Below are positions 9,535 through 17,145 of a stretch of 64,000 nt of DNA, one piece after another. The notes beneath the pieces are model-generated. The model saw nothing but the letters and a program-made list of their open reading frames with translations. It was not told where the DNA came from and ran no database searches. This DNA comes from an uncultured Verrucomicrobia subdivision 3 bacterium (GTDB taxonomy: Bacteria > Verrucomicrobiota > Verrucomicrobiia > Limisphaerales > UBA11358). Within the stretch, counting starts at the first letter, position 1. Each line of letters opens with the position of its first letter. Made by a program: the position numbers and the translations under genes. The DNA lies in the NCBI GenBank assembly GCA_903884535.1, contig CAISEZ010000120.1, positions 22,485 to 86,484 of the forward strand, in the 5' to 3' direction.

Positions 9535-10083
9535 ATGAAACAACTAAAAACCTTCCTCCTCCTCGCCGCCATCTGTGTCAGCGCATTGCCGTTGATGGCG
9601 CAGCAAAAACGCGTCAGCCCGCACGAAACCGTCAGCGCGGTCATTGACGGCAACCGCGTGACGGTGGTTTACGGACGCCCTTACACCAAGGATCCCAAGA
9701 CCGGCGAGGCTCGCGAAATCTGGGGCGGCCTGGTGCCCTACGGCAAGGTCTGGCGCACGGGCGCGGACGAGGCCACGCTGCTCATCACGCAGAAGCCGCT
9801 CGTGTTCGGTGAGGCGACGATTCCGGCGGGCGCTTACACGCTTTACACCCTGCCGCTGGACGACGGCACCGCCAAGTTGATCGTCAACAAACAGCTCGGC
9901 CAGTGGGGCACACAATATGACGAGAAGCAGGACCTCGCCCGGATCGATTTGAAAAAGGATGTGACGGACAAAACGGCGGATCAACTGACGCTGGCCGTTT
10001 CAAAAAATCCGGCCGGCGGCGGCATCTTGAAAATTACGTGGGCGAACACGCAGTTTTCAGCGGCATTCACCGTGCAGAAATAA
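9535..10083 (+). CDS. DUF2911 domain secreted protein
   Basis: 182 residues from the ATG at 9535, which opens a clean signal peptide (MKQLKTFLLLAAICVSALPLMA-QQ); the in-frame ATG at 9508 only adds residues before it. The body is a DUF2911 domain: VYGRPYTKDPKTGE, PYGKVWRTGADEAT, PAGAYTLYTLP, GQWGTQYDEKQD, typical of Bacteroidetes and Verrucomicrobiota periplasmic proteins. Function of the family is not established. It is followed 18 bases later by a second DUF2911 gene, a tandem duplication. Confidence 0.85.
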   Translation: MKQLKTFLLLAAICVSALPLMAQQKRVSPHETVSAVIDGNRVTVVYGRPYTKDPKTGEAREIWGGLVPYGKVWRTGADEATLLITQKPLVFGEATIPAGAYTLYTLPLDDGTAKLIVNKQLGQWGTQYDEKQDLARIDLKKDVTDKTADQLTLAVSKNPAGGGILKITWANTQFSAAFTVQK

Positions 10084-10101
10084 TTTCAACCTGACAACCT
10101 T

Positions 10102-10959
10102 ATGAAATCAAAAACGCTCCGTTACTTTTCTCTCATCGCCGGCGGAATGCTGCTGGCTGCCAGTGCGCTGGCTCAGGCGCCCAAGGTAGAGTTTCCCGCG
10201 GCCAGCCCCGCCTGCACCATCAAACAACACGTCGGCCTCACCGACATTGAAGTGACCTATTCCCGCCCCAGCGCCAAAGGTCGCCAGGTTTTCGGCAACG
10301 TCGTCCCCTTCGGCGCCGTCTGGCGCACGGGCGCGAATAACGCCACCAAAATCACCTTCAGCACTTCCCTGAAGCTGAATGGCACTGACATCGCCGCCGG
10401 CTCTTACGCGCTCTACACTATTCCCGGCGAAACGGAATGGACCATCATCCTCAACAAGGGCGTGGGCAAATCCGGCACTCAATACGACGAGAAAGAAGAT
10501 GTCGTCCGCTTTAAAGCGACGCCCGTCAGCCTGAGTGACACGTCCATCGAAACGTTCACCATCGAGTTCAACCACCTGCGCGACGAGTCGGCGGTTCTCA
10601 ATCTCGTGTGGGAAAAAACCGTCGTCCCGATCAAGGTGGAACTCGATGTGACCAGCAAGCTCCTCCCGCAAATTGACGCGGCGATGGCAGCGGAAGGCGG
10701 CAACAAGCCCTACTATCAGGCGGCGATGTTTTATTACGACCACGGTCAGGATTTGTCGAAAGCGAAGGACTGGGTCGAAGCCGCCATCAAGCAACGTGAG
10801 GCGTATTACATCGTCCACTTGAAGGCGAAAATTCTGGCGAAGCTCGGCGACAAGGAGGGTGCCATCGCCGCCGCCAACCGCTCAATTGAACTGGCGAAGG
10901 CAGGCAAGGACAGCGCCTACGTCAAGTTGAATGAGGACCTGATCTCCAGCCTCAAGTGA
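10102..10959 (+). CDS. DUF2911 domain protein with C-terminal TPR-like extension
   Basis: 285 residues. The signal peptide (MKSKTLRYFSLIAGGMLLAASALAQA) is followed by a DUF2911 domain (YSRPSAKGRQVFG, PFGAVWRTGANNAT, GSYALYTIPGETEW, SGTQYDEKEDV). Unlike its upstream paralogue it goes on for about 100 residues of helices (KPYYQAAMFYYDHGQDLSKAKDWVEAAIK...AKILAKLGDKEGAIAAANRSIELA), which look like two TPR-type repeats and so a protein-protein contact surface. Predicted periplasmic; role unknown. Confidence 0.82.
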   Translation: MKSKTLRYFSLIAGGMLLAASALAQAPKVEFPAASPACTIKQHVGLTDIEVTYSRPSAKGRQVFGNVVPFGAVWRTGANNATKITFSTSLKLNGTDIAAGSYALYTIPGETEWTIILNKGVGKSGTQYDEKEDVVRFKATPVSLSDTSIETFTIEFNHLRDESAVLNLVWEKTVVPIKVELDVTSKLLPQIDAAMAAEGGNKPYYQAAMFYYDHGQDLSKAKDWVEAAIKQREAYYIVHLKAKILAKLGDKEGAIAAANRSIELAKAGKDSAYVKLNEDLISSLK

Positions 10960-10994
10960 CAACCGGGACTGTTCGTTTGCTTCAGGAAGCTTCT

Positions 10995-11040
10995 CACTTC
11001 ACCCTCTCCTCCATTCGGAATGGGAGAGAGGGTCGAGGTG
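10995..11040. repeat. REP-like imperfect palindrome, copy 1
   Basis: CACTTCACCCTCTCCTCCATTC on the left and GAATGGGAGAGAGGGTCGAGGTG on the right are imperfect reverse complements, centred near 11018. This CCCTCTCC...GGAGAGGG type palindrome resembles the dispersed repeats of many GC-rich genomes; a related GC-richer copy is at 16373-16434. Its right end supplies the GAGG that serves as ribosome binding site for the next gene. Confidence 0.55.
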
Positions 11041-11045
11041 ACGTG

Positions 11046-13541
11046 GTGTTGAACTTCTCTGCTAGGATATTCCGCGCAGTTTTTTTCAGCCTGACCTGTG
11101 CAGCCTCGGCTCTGCTTCTGCCCAATCTCGCAAATGCAGAAACCAATTCTCCCGCAGAAATTCTCCAGGACCTTCGCACCTTCCGCGAATTCGGCACCGT
11201 GCTTTATGTCGCCGCGCATCCGGATGATGAGAACACTGCGCTCATTACTTATCTCTCACGTGGTCGCCACTATCGCACTGCTTATCTGTCGCTCACGCGC
11301 GGTGACGGCGGCCAGAACGTGCTCGGTCCGGAGTTTGGCGAACAGTTGGGCGTGATCCGCACCCAGGAACTGCTGGCCGCGCGGCGGCTGGACGGTGGAC
11401 GCCAATTTTTCACGCGCGCAATGGACTTTGGCTTTTCCAAGGATTATCTGGAAACACTCAGAATTTGGAACAAGGACGAAGTCGTGTCCGACATCGTGCG
11501 CGTCATCCGCACGTTCCGGCCGGATGTGATTGTGGCCGGATTTTCCACGCAACCTGGCGGCACACACGGCCATCACACGGCGTCCGCCGTGCTGGCGCTC
11601 GAAGCCTTTAAGCTCGCGGGCGACGCCAAAAATTTCCCGGAGCAACAACTTGCCCCGTGGCAACCGAAACGAATTTTCACCAACCGCCGTTTCGGCAACG
11701 GCGGCGGCACGAATGTTTTGCAAATTGAAGCGGGTGGAAACGATCCGGTATCGAACGAATCTTTCGGCACGATTGCCGGACGCAGTCGCGCGATGCACAA
11801 ATCGCAGGGCTTTGATAATTTTCGCGGCGGCGGCGGCGGACCACGGTCGGAATCATTTGTCCTGCTCGATGGGGAACCCGCGACCAAGGACATTCTCGAT
11901 GGTGTGGACACCACCTGGAACCGCGTGCCCGGCGGGGCGGAAATCGGCAAGCTGGCCGATGAAATTATTTCTCAATTTGATCCGGAAAATCCCGTGGCGA
12001 GCGTTCCGGCGCTGCTAAAACTCAAAAGCAATTTGGCTATGGTCAACTCGAAGGACTCTCTCGTCGTGGAAAAGTCAGCGCAGCTTGATCGCATCCTGCA
12101 AAATTGCCTCGGCCTTTCCGTCGTCACCACCGTGCCGAACGCCGAAGTGGTTCCCGGCGAACCGTTGAAATTGCATAGCACCGTCATTGTGAGGTCGTCC
12201 ACGCCCGTTCGCTGGCTTGGAACGCGCCATCTGGCCATCAAGGAAGAATTCAACTCCACGGCCGCGAAGGATCTAATTTCCAATCAACCTGCAAGCCGCG
12301 ATGAAACGATTCCGCTGCCCGCCAGCACCCCGTTGAGCCATCCCTATTGGTTGCGACTGGACAGCACGGCAGGAATGTTCCGCGTGGCGGACCAGAGCCT
12401 GATCGGTCGGCCGGAAAATCCGCCCGCCTTTCCGCTCGAACAGGTCTTTGAGGTCGGCGGACAGACGCTCGTGGTCCCCGATGAACCGCTGCAAGCCGAT
12501 ACTGCCCCGGCAAAATTTGAAGCCCAGCGCCGTCTCGACGTGATTCCGCCGGTGAGTTTGAATTTTGCCTCCGAGGTAAGACTGTTCGCCCCTGGCTCCG
12601 CGCATACGGTGGCAGTCGAACTCACCGCCTATCGCGCTAATTCTTCCGGCACGCTCAAGTTGAATGCGCCCGCTGATTGGAAAATTTCTCCCGTTACGCA
12701 AAACTTTCAATTGTCAGCCATCGGCGAGAAGAAAATATTTTCTTTCATTGTCACTGCGCCAGCGAAAGCCAGTGAGGCAACGATAACTGCCAGTGCGAAG
12801 ATTGGCGACGCGACCTTTGGCAATCAACGCATTGAGATCGCATACAAACATATTCCCTTCCAACTGCTCCAGCCGCCTGCGCGAACCAAAGCGGTCAGTC
12901 TTGATCTCGCCGTCCACGGAAAGAAAGTCGGCTACGTTCCCGGCGCTGGCGATAGCGTGGCTGAGGCCATGACCCAGATGGGTTACGAAGTCACGACGCT
13001 TGCCGGCGCAGACTTGACCACGAATCGCTTGAAGGATTTTGACGCGGTGGTCATCGGCATTCGCGCCTTCAACGTTCGCACCGATTTGGTTTCACAATTG
13101 CCCGCGCTGTTCGCGTTCGTCGAAGCGGGCGGCAATGTCATCGAGCAATACAATCGGCCCGGCAATGATTTGAAGACCGAGAAACTCGCGCCGTATAGTT
13201 TGAAGTTGTCGGGAGATCGCGTAACCGACGAGAACGCCACAATGACCTTCCTCGCGACCAATCATCCGGCGTTGAATACGCCGAACAAAATCACGCGCGC
13301 AGATTTTGACGGCTGGGTGCAGGAGCGTGGTGTTTATTTTCCGAATCAGTGGGACGAACACTTCGTCCCGATCCTCGCCTGCAGCGACGCGGGCGAAGCG
13401 CCCAAGTCCGGCGCGCTGCTGGTCGCGCAATACGGCAAAGGCTATTTCGTTTACACCGGCTTGGTGTTTTTCCGGGAACTGCCCGCCGGCGTGCCGGGCG
13501 CTTACCGCCTGTTTGCGAATTTAATTTCACTGGGCAAATGA
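11046..13541 (+). CDS. Large secreted PIG-L/LmbE-type deacetylase with C-terminal accessory domains
   Basis: About 831 residues. I place the start at GTG 11046 (GAGG at 11035-11038), because a signal peptide follows at once (NFSARIFRAVFFSLTCAASALLLPNLANA); the longer frame from 10956 reads through the palindrome at 10995-11040. Residues about 35-250 form a PIG-L domain: VAAHPDDEN (zinc-binding His-Pro-Asp-Asp), SLTRGDGGQN and GTHGHHTAS (second zinc site). A beta-rich, NEW3-like middle part and a ThuA/class-I-amidotransferase-like C-terminal domain follow (VGYVPGAGDSVAEAMTQMG...QYGKGYFVYTGLVFFREL). It should de-N-acetylate a GlcNAc-type conjugate outside the cytoplasm. It heads a row with a small membrane protein, a symporter and bsh-like genes, so a role in processing thiol or amino-sugar conjugates is inferred. 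Confidence 0.8.
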   Translation: MLNFSARIFRAVFFSLTCAASALLLPNLANAETNSPAEILQDLRTFREFGTVLYVAAHPDDENTALITYLSRGRHYRTAYLSLTRGDGGQNVLGPEFGEQLGVIRTQELLAARRLDGGRQFFTRAMDFGFSKDYLETLRIWNKDEVVSDIVRVIRTFRPDVIVAGFSTQPGGTHGHHTASAVLALEAFKLAGDAKNFPEQQLAPWQPKRIFTNRRFGNGGGTNVLQIEAGGNDPVSNESFGTIAGRSRAMHKSQGFDNFRGGGGGPRSESFVLLDGEPATKDILDGVDTTWNRVPGGAEIGKLADEIISQFDPENPVASVPALLKLKSNLAMVNSKDSLVVEKSAQLDRILQNCLGLSVVTTVPNAEVVPGEPLKLHSTVIVRSSTPVRWLGTRHLAIKEEFNSTAAKDLISNQPASRDETIPLPASTPLSHPYWLRLDSTAGMFRVADQSLIGRPENPPAFPLEQVFEVGGQTLVVPDEPLQADTAPAKFEAQRRLDVIPPVSLNFASEVRLFAPGSAHTVAVELTAYRANSSGTLKLNAPADWKISPVTQNFQLSAIGEKKIFSFIVTAPAKASEATITASAKIGDATFGNQRIEIAYKHIPFQLLQPPARTKAVSLDLAVHGKKVGYVPGAGDSVAEAMTQMGYEVTTLAGADLTTNRLKDFDAVVIGIRAFNVRTDLVSQLPALFAFVEAGGNVIEQYNRPGNDLKTEKLAPYSLKLSGDRVTDENATMTFLATNHPALNTPNKITRADFDGWVQERGVYFPNQWDEHFVPILACSDAGEAPKSGALLVAQYGKGYFVYTGLVFFRELPAGVPGAYRLFANLISLGK

Positions 13542-13687
13542 AGCCGCCGTCGCCCGATCCAGCCACCGACAACAAATCACCCGGCGTGCCGGGCTTCCGC
13601 ACTTGGCGTGGAGTTTACATTTTTGTTTTCGCGTTTTTTGTGCTGGTCGTGGTGCTGTTAACAATCTTCTCCCGCTGCTTCGCATGA
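13538..13687 (+). CDS. Small single-span membrane protein
   Basis: 49 residues. The ATG at 13538 overlaps the stop of the deacetylase gene as ATGA, suggesting translational coupling. A Pro-rich polar N-terminus is followed by one strongly hydrophobic segment (YIFVFAFFVLVVVLLTIF) near the C-terminus. I know no family. Its place between a secreted deacetylase and a sodium/solute symporter suggests an accessory membrane subunit; this is inference. Confidence 0.55.
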   Translation: MKPPSPDPATDNKSPGVPGFRTWRGVYIFVFAFFVLVVVLLTIFSRCFA

Positions 13688-13735
13688 GCGATCATCCCAC
13701 TGCTGAATTAACCGAGCCGCGGCAAACTTGCCCCA

Positions 13736-13865
13736 AGCCAACTTGGACTGCGGCGGGAAGCGAAGCGCCATGCCGCTATCGCACGAGCCGGATGGATGGG
13801 ATATTCAATCCGTCTCGTCCGCTCGAAAGTGGTGTCGCCGCTGCGCTCTACCACCACACTCCAAG
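13736..13865. repeat. Suspected interspersed repeat in the leader of the symporter gene
   Basis: The stretch reads open only because of its composition and encodes a Lys-Arg-Ser-rich junk-like peptide (CGGKRSAMPLS...). Sequence of this style recurs between genes in verrucomicrobial genomes as far as I remember; with a single copy in view I cannot prove repetition. It separates the small membrane protein from the symporter start at 13866. Confidence 0.3.
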
Positions 13866-15593
13866 ATGAACACCTTCGACTGGATCGTGCTGCTAGTGAC
13901 CATGGTCGGCATCGCCGCCTATGGGGCGTGGCACACGCGCCACACCGATCACCTCGACACTTATCTCAAAGGCAGCAAGACCACGCGCTGGGGCACCATC
14001 GGCATTTCCGTGATGGCCACGCAGGCGAGCGCGATCACCTTTCTCTCCATCCCCGGCCAGGGTTTTGAAAGCGGGATTGGGTTTGTGCAAAATTATTTCG
14101 GATTGCCGCTCGCTCTCATCATCGTGTGCGTGGTCTTCCTGCCGATCTACCGGAAGCTCGGTGTTTACACCGCCTACGAATTTCTCGGCCAGCGTTTCGA
14201 CCAAAAAACCCGGCTGCTCGGCGCGGGACTGTTTCTGCTTCAGCGCGGCCTCGCCGCCGGCGTCACGATCTATGCGCCAGCCATCATTCTCGCGACCGTG
14301 CTCGGCTGGCGGCTGGATCTGACGATTATCGCCACGGGCCTGCTGGTGATTATTTACACCGTCACCGGCGGCAGTGAAGCGGTGAGCCTCACGCAAAAAT
14401 GGCAGATGGGAATTATTTTTGGCGGCATGGTGACGGCCTTTTTTATTTTGGTCGCTCGTCTGCCCGACGGCCTCGGCTTCAGCGGCGCGGCGCACATTGC
14501 TGGAGCGATGGGCAAACTTGAGGCCGTAGACTTTTCGTTCAATCCCGACAAACGCTACACGCTTTGGACCGGATTATTTGGCGGACTATTTCTTTCGCTC
14601 TCCTACTTCGGCACGGATCAATCCCAGGTGCAGCGTTACATTGGTGGTGCCGCGCTGCGCGAAGGCCGGCTGGGCCTGATGTTCAATGCGCTGCTAAAAA
14701 TTCCGATGCAATTTTCCATATTGTTGCTCGGGGCATTGCTGTTTGTTTTTTATCAGTTCCAACCCGCACCCGTTTTTTACAACCGCGTTGAATGGCAGCA
14801 GCACGCGACAGGATCAAACGCGGCGACCTTTCGCGCGCTGGAAGAAAAGAACGCCGCGTTGCACGCCGTGAAGCAGGAAAAGATTCGCACCTGGCTGAAG
14901 GCCCGCGAGCGTGCCGACACCGTCAACGAACCTCCTGCGCGTGCCGCGATGCTGGAAGCTCAAGCGGCCACCGAAGCCGTGCGCGATCAAGCCAAGGCCG
15001 CCCTCGCCAAAGCGGATCCGCTCGCCAAGACGAAGGATTCAGATTACGTCTTCATCGGTTTCATCCTCGACCAGCTGCCACACGGAGTGATTGGCCTGCT
15101 CATTGCCGTGATGATCGCGGCCGCGCTCGGCTCCAAGTCTGGCGAACTCAATGCGCTCGGCACGACCACGACCATCGATCTCTGGCGACACTTCCGTCCG
15201 CTCGCCGCGCACGACGAGGCGCGCAATGTCCGCGCCGCAAAATGGTTCACCGCGTTCTGGGGATTTGTGGCCATCGCGTTCGCGCTGTTCGCGGGCTTCG
15301 CAGAAAATCTCATCGAGGCCATCAACATCATCGGCTCGATTTTCTATGGCGTGGTGCTGGGAATTTTTCTGGTGGCATTCTTTCTGAAACACATCGGCGG
15401 CACGGCAGTTTTCTGGTCGGCGGTCGTGGCCCAAACGCTCATTTTTGCGCTTTACCTGTTGCGTCACCGTTTCCCGGTGCTCGATTTTTCCTATCTCTGG
15501 TATAACCTCATCGGCTGCGTCGCCTGCGTGATTTTGAGCCTCGCGCTGCAGGCCATCCTGCCGGCCAAACCAACACGCTCCGCTGCGATATGA
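13866..15593 (+). CDS. Sodium:solute symporter (SSS family)
   Basis: 575 residues. The ATG at 13866 places the first membrane helix (WIVLLVTMVGIAAYGAW) at the N-terminus as in the family; the longer frame adds the repeat-like leader. About 13 membrane segments are seen, with typical SSS features: ATQASAITFLSIPGQGF in the sodium-binding helix region, VTGGSEAVSLTQKWQM, and FGTDQSQVQRYI. Residues about 305-391 are an inserted hydrophilic, Ala/Lys/Glu-rich segment with coiled-coil character between two helices. Substrate is unknown; placement next to bacillithiol-type genes suggests uptake of a precursor or degradation product. The last four bases overlap the next gene (ATGA). Confidence 0.88.
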   Translation: MNTFDWIVLLVTMVGIAAYGAWHTRHTDHLDTYLKGSKTTRWGTIGISVMATQASAITFLSIPGQGFESGIGFVQNYFGLPLALIIVCVVFLPIYRKLGVYTAYEFLGQRFDQKTRLLGAGLFLLQRGLAAGVTIYAPAIILATVLGWRLDLTIIATGLLVIIYTVTGGSEAVSLTQKWQMGIIFGGMVTAFFILVARLPDGLGFSGAAHIAGAMGKLEAVDFSFNPDKRYTLWTGLFGGLFLSLSYFGTDQSQVQRYIGGAALREGRLGLMFNALLKIPMQFSILLLGALLFVFYQFQPAPVFYNRVEWQQHATGSNAATFRALEEKNAALHAVKQEKIRTWLKARERADTVNEPPARAAMLEAQAATEAVRDQAKAALAKADPLAKTKDSDYVFIGFILDQLPHGVIGLLIAVMIAAALGSKSGELNALGTTTTIDLWRHFRPLAAHDEARNVRAAKWFTAFWGFVAIAFALFAGFAENLIEAINIIGSIFYGVVLGIFLVAFFLKHIGGTAVFWSAVVAQTLIFALYLLRHRFPVLDFSYLWYNLIGCVACVILSLALQAILPAKPTRSAAI

Positions 15594-16363
15594 GCGCATC
15601 ACCCATGATCTGTTTCGGCCAGCAGCCCTGCGGGTTTTTCCCGAAGCGCTTTCTGTTTGCAAAAATCCAGACGGCGCATCGGCTGCAAAGCGAGATGGGC
15701 GGTGAAATAGTTTTCTTCTACCACGACAGTGACCACGATCCGCGCGAAACCAGAACCATCCTGCGTCATCGCAAAACAAATGAACCGGCGCAACTGAACT
15801 TTACGGTTGAAAATAAAATCCAGCGAAAATTCTCTCCACTGCATCTCAAGAAAATTTTGTCCAACTGGCAGGGCAAAACGGTTTTACAGCTGCCCAACTA
15901 TCTCGACCAGCCGCCGATAGAAGTTTTCACAAAGATATCCGCCGCCAACGTTGCGGACTTCTGTCTGGAGATGTATCGCCACATGGGGCTGCTTGATGGC
16001 ATCCGGGTGGTGCGTTCGAGCGATCCGGAATTTCGTCGCGCGGCCTGTGACATTTCAGAATTTTTTGTGGACGTGGCTCATGAAGGTGAAATTGTCCGCG
16101 CTCGCTTGGTGGACGGAGCTTTGAGGCTGCACGAAGGCGGTGATTCGTTCGTGACGCTGCCACTGACTGCGTTTGGCAAGGAACAAATCAGTCCCGCGCG
16201 CGACACGCGGCTGCGCTGGATGCAGTCCGTGGTGCACTGCACGCATTACGTTGCAGGCGCGGGTGAACAAGCCTATCTTCGCCGCGAAGACGCGCCCGAA
16301 ATCACTTTTATACAACGCGACGCCATTGACCGATCCGATGAAGCCTACACCGAAATTTCTTAA
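15590..16363 (+). CDS. Compact BshC-like protein (putative cysteine-adding enzyme of bacillithiol synthesis)
   Basis: 257 residues, overlapping the symporter stop by ATGA. BshC proteins are normally about 540 residues and add cysteine to GlcN-malate. This protein keeps what I recognise as the two ends of that family: GQQPCG at 10-15, like the GQQ-G nucleotide-binding motif, with HDSDHDPRE at 45-53, like the EDHD motif; and YVAGAGEQAY at 220-229, like the C-terminal YVGGPGE-AY. The middle (about 60-210) is much shorter and the C-terminal coiled coil is absent. It is followed by BshB- and BshA-like genes, which strongly supports the call. It may be an ancestral-like minimal form or have a changed function. 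The enzyme activity is inferred. Confidence 0.6.
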   Translation: MSASPMICFGQQPCGFFPKRFLFAKIQTAHRLQSEMGGEIVFFYHDSDHDPRETRTILRHRKTNEPAQLNFTVENKIQRKFSPLHLKKILSNWQGKTVLQLPNYLDQPPIEVFTKISAANVADFCLEMYRHMGLLDGIRVVRSSDPEFRRAACDISEFFVDVAHEGEIVRARLVDGALRLHEGGDSFVTLPLTAFGKEQISPARDTRLRWMQSVVHCTHYVAGAGEQAYLRREDAPEITFIQRDAIDRSDEAYTEIS

Positions 16364-16364
16364 A

Positions 16365-17144
16365 ATGAAGCGCCCCCTCACCCGGCCTCCGGCCACCCTT
16401 TCCCCCAGCGGGGGAGAAGGACGGGGTGAGGGGGCTCTCGCGCCGCTGCTGGCCTTCGGCGCGCATCCCGACGACATCGAATTCGGCTGCGGCGGCATGA
16501 TTGCCAGCGAGGCATGCGCCGGTCGCAAAATTTACTTTGTGATCTGCTCACACGGCGAGGCGGGCACACACGGCAAGCCGAAGCAACGGATCGCCGAAGC
16601 GAAAAGAGCCGCCGCGCTGCTTGGTGCAACCATTGAGTTTCTCAAACTCGACGGTGATGCGCATCTGGAAATTCGCGCCGCGCACGCCATCAAGCTGGCA
16701 AAAATCATCCGGCGCATTCGTCCCGGTGGCGTGCTCGCGCCAAGTCTGGTTGAAAACCAACATCCCGATCACGCACGTCTTGGCAAACTCGTGCGCGATG
16801 CCGCCCGCCTCGCCCGTTACGGCGGCCTGAAAGAGCTGCGCAGCCTGACGCCGCACAAGATTGAGCAATTATTTTTCTACGCGGTCACCGCGGAAGCGGA
16901 ACCGCGCGACATCACGCCGGTATTGATCGATGTTTCCGGGCCGGAAATCATTGCGACGTGGACGGCGGCGATGAAGGCGCATGCATCCCAAATGTCCACG
17001 CGCAATTATGTGGAGTTGCAGCTCACTCGCGCGCGGTTGCTCGGCGCCCGCGCCGGAGTTGATTTTGCCATCGCACTTTTCCCCAACGAGCCGCTCGTGT
17101 TCGCATCGCTCGCGCAGGCGGGCAGGGGAGCGCGCCGTTTTTGA
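16365..17144 (+). CDS. PIG-L deacetylase, BshB-like
   Basis: 259 residues from ATG 16365, one base after the BshC-like stop; an in-frame ATG at 16338 is also possible. Zinc-site motifs: AFGAHPDDIEFGCGG (His-Pro-Asp-Asp), CSHGEAGTHG and NQHPDHARLG. Family members remove the acetyl group from GlcNAc-malate, giving GlcN-malate, in bacillithiol synthesis; the neighbours (BshC-like, BshA) support this. Residues 2-22 (KRPLTRPPATLSPSGGEGRG) are encoded by a REP-like palindrome (16373-16434) and no ATG, GTG or TTG in frame lies after it, so the repeat appears to be translated. The same peptide is typical of such repeats in other genomes. Confidence 0.78.
   Translation: MKRPLTRPPATLSPSGGEGRGEGALAPLLAFGAHPDDIEFGCGGMIASEACAGRKIYFVICSHGEAGTHGKPKQRIAEAKRAAALLGATIEFLKLDGDAHLEIRAAHAIKLAKIIRRIRPGGVLAPSLVENQHPDHARLGKLVRDAARLARYGGLKELRSLTPHKIEQLFFYAVTAEAEPRDITPVLIDVSGPEIIATWTAAMKAHASQMSTRNYVELQLTRARLLGARAGVDFAIALFPNEPLVFASLAQAGRGARRF
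16373..16434. repeat. REP-like palindrome, copy 2, inside the bshB-like coding region
   Basis: CCCCCTCACCC (16373-16383) and GGGTGAGGGGG (16424-16434) are perfect 11-bp reverse complements; an inner CCCCCAGCGGGGG (16402-16414) makes a second hairpin. It is related in layout to the palindrome at 10995-11040, 5.4 kb away, which also sits at the 5' end of a PIG-L gene. Confidence 0.7.
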
Positions 17145-17145
17145 C

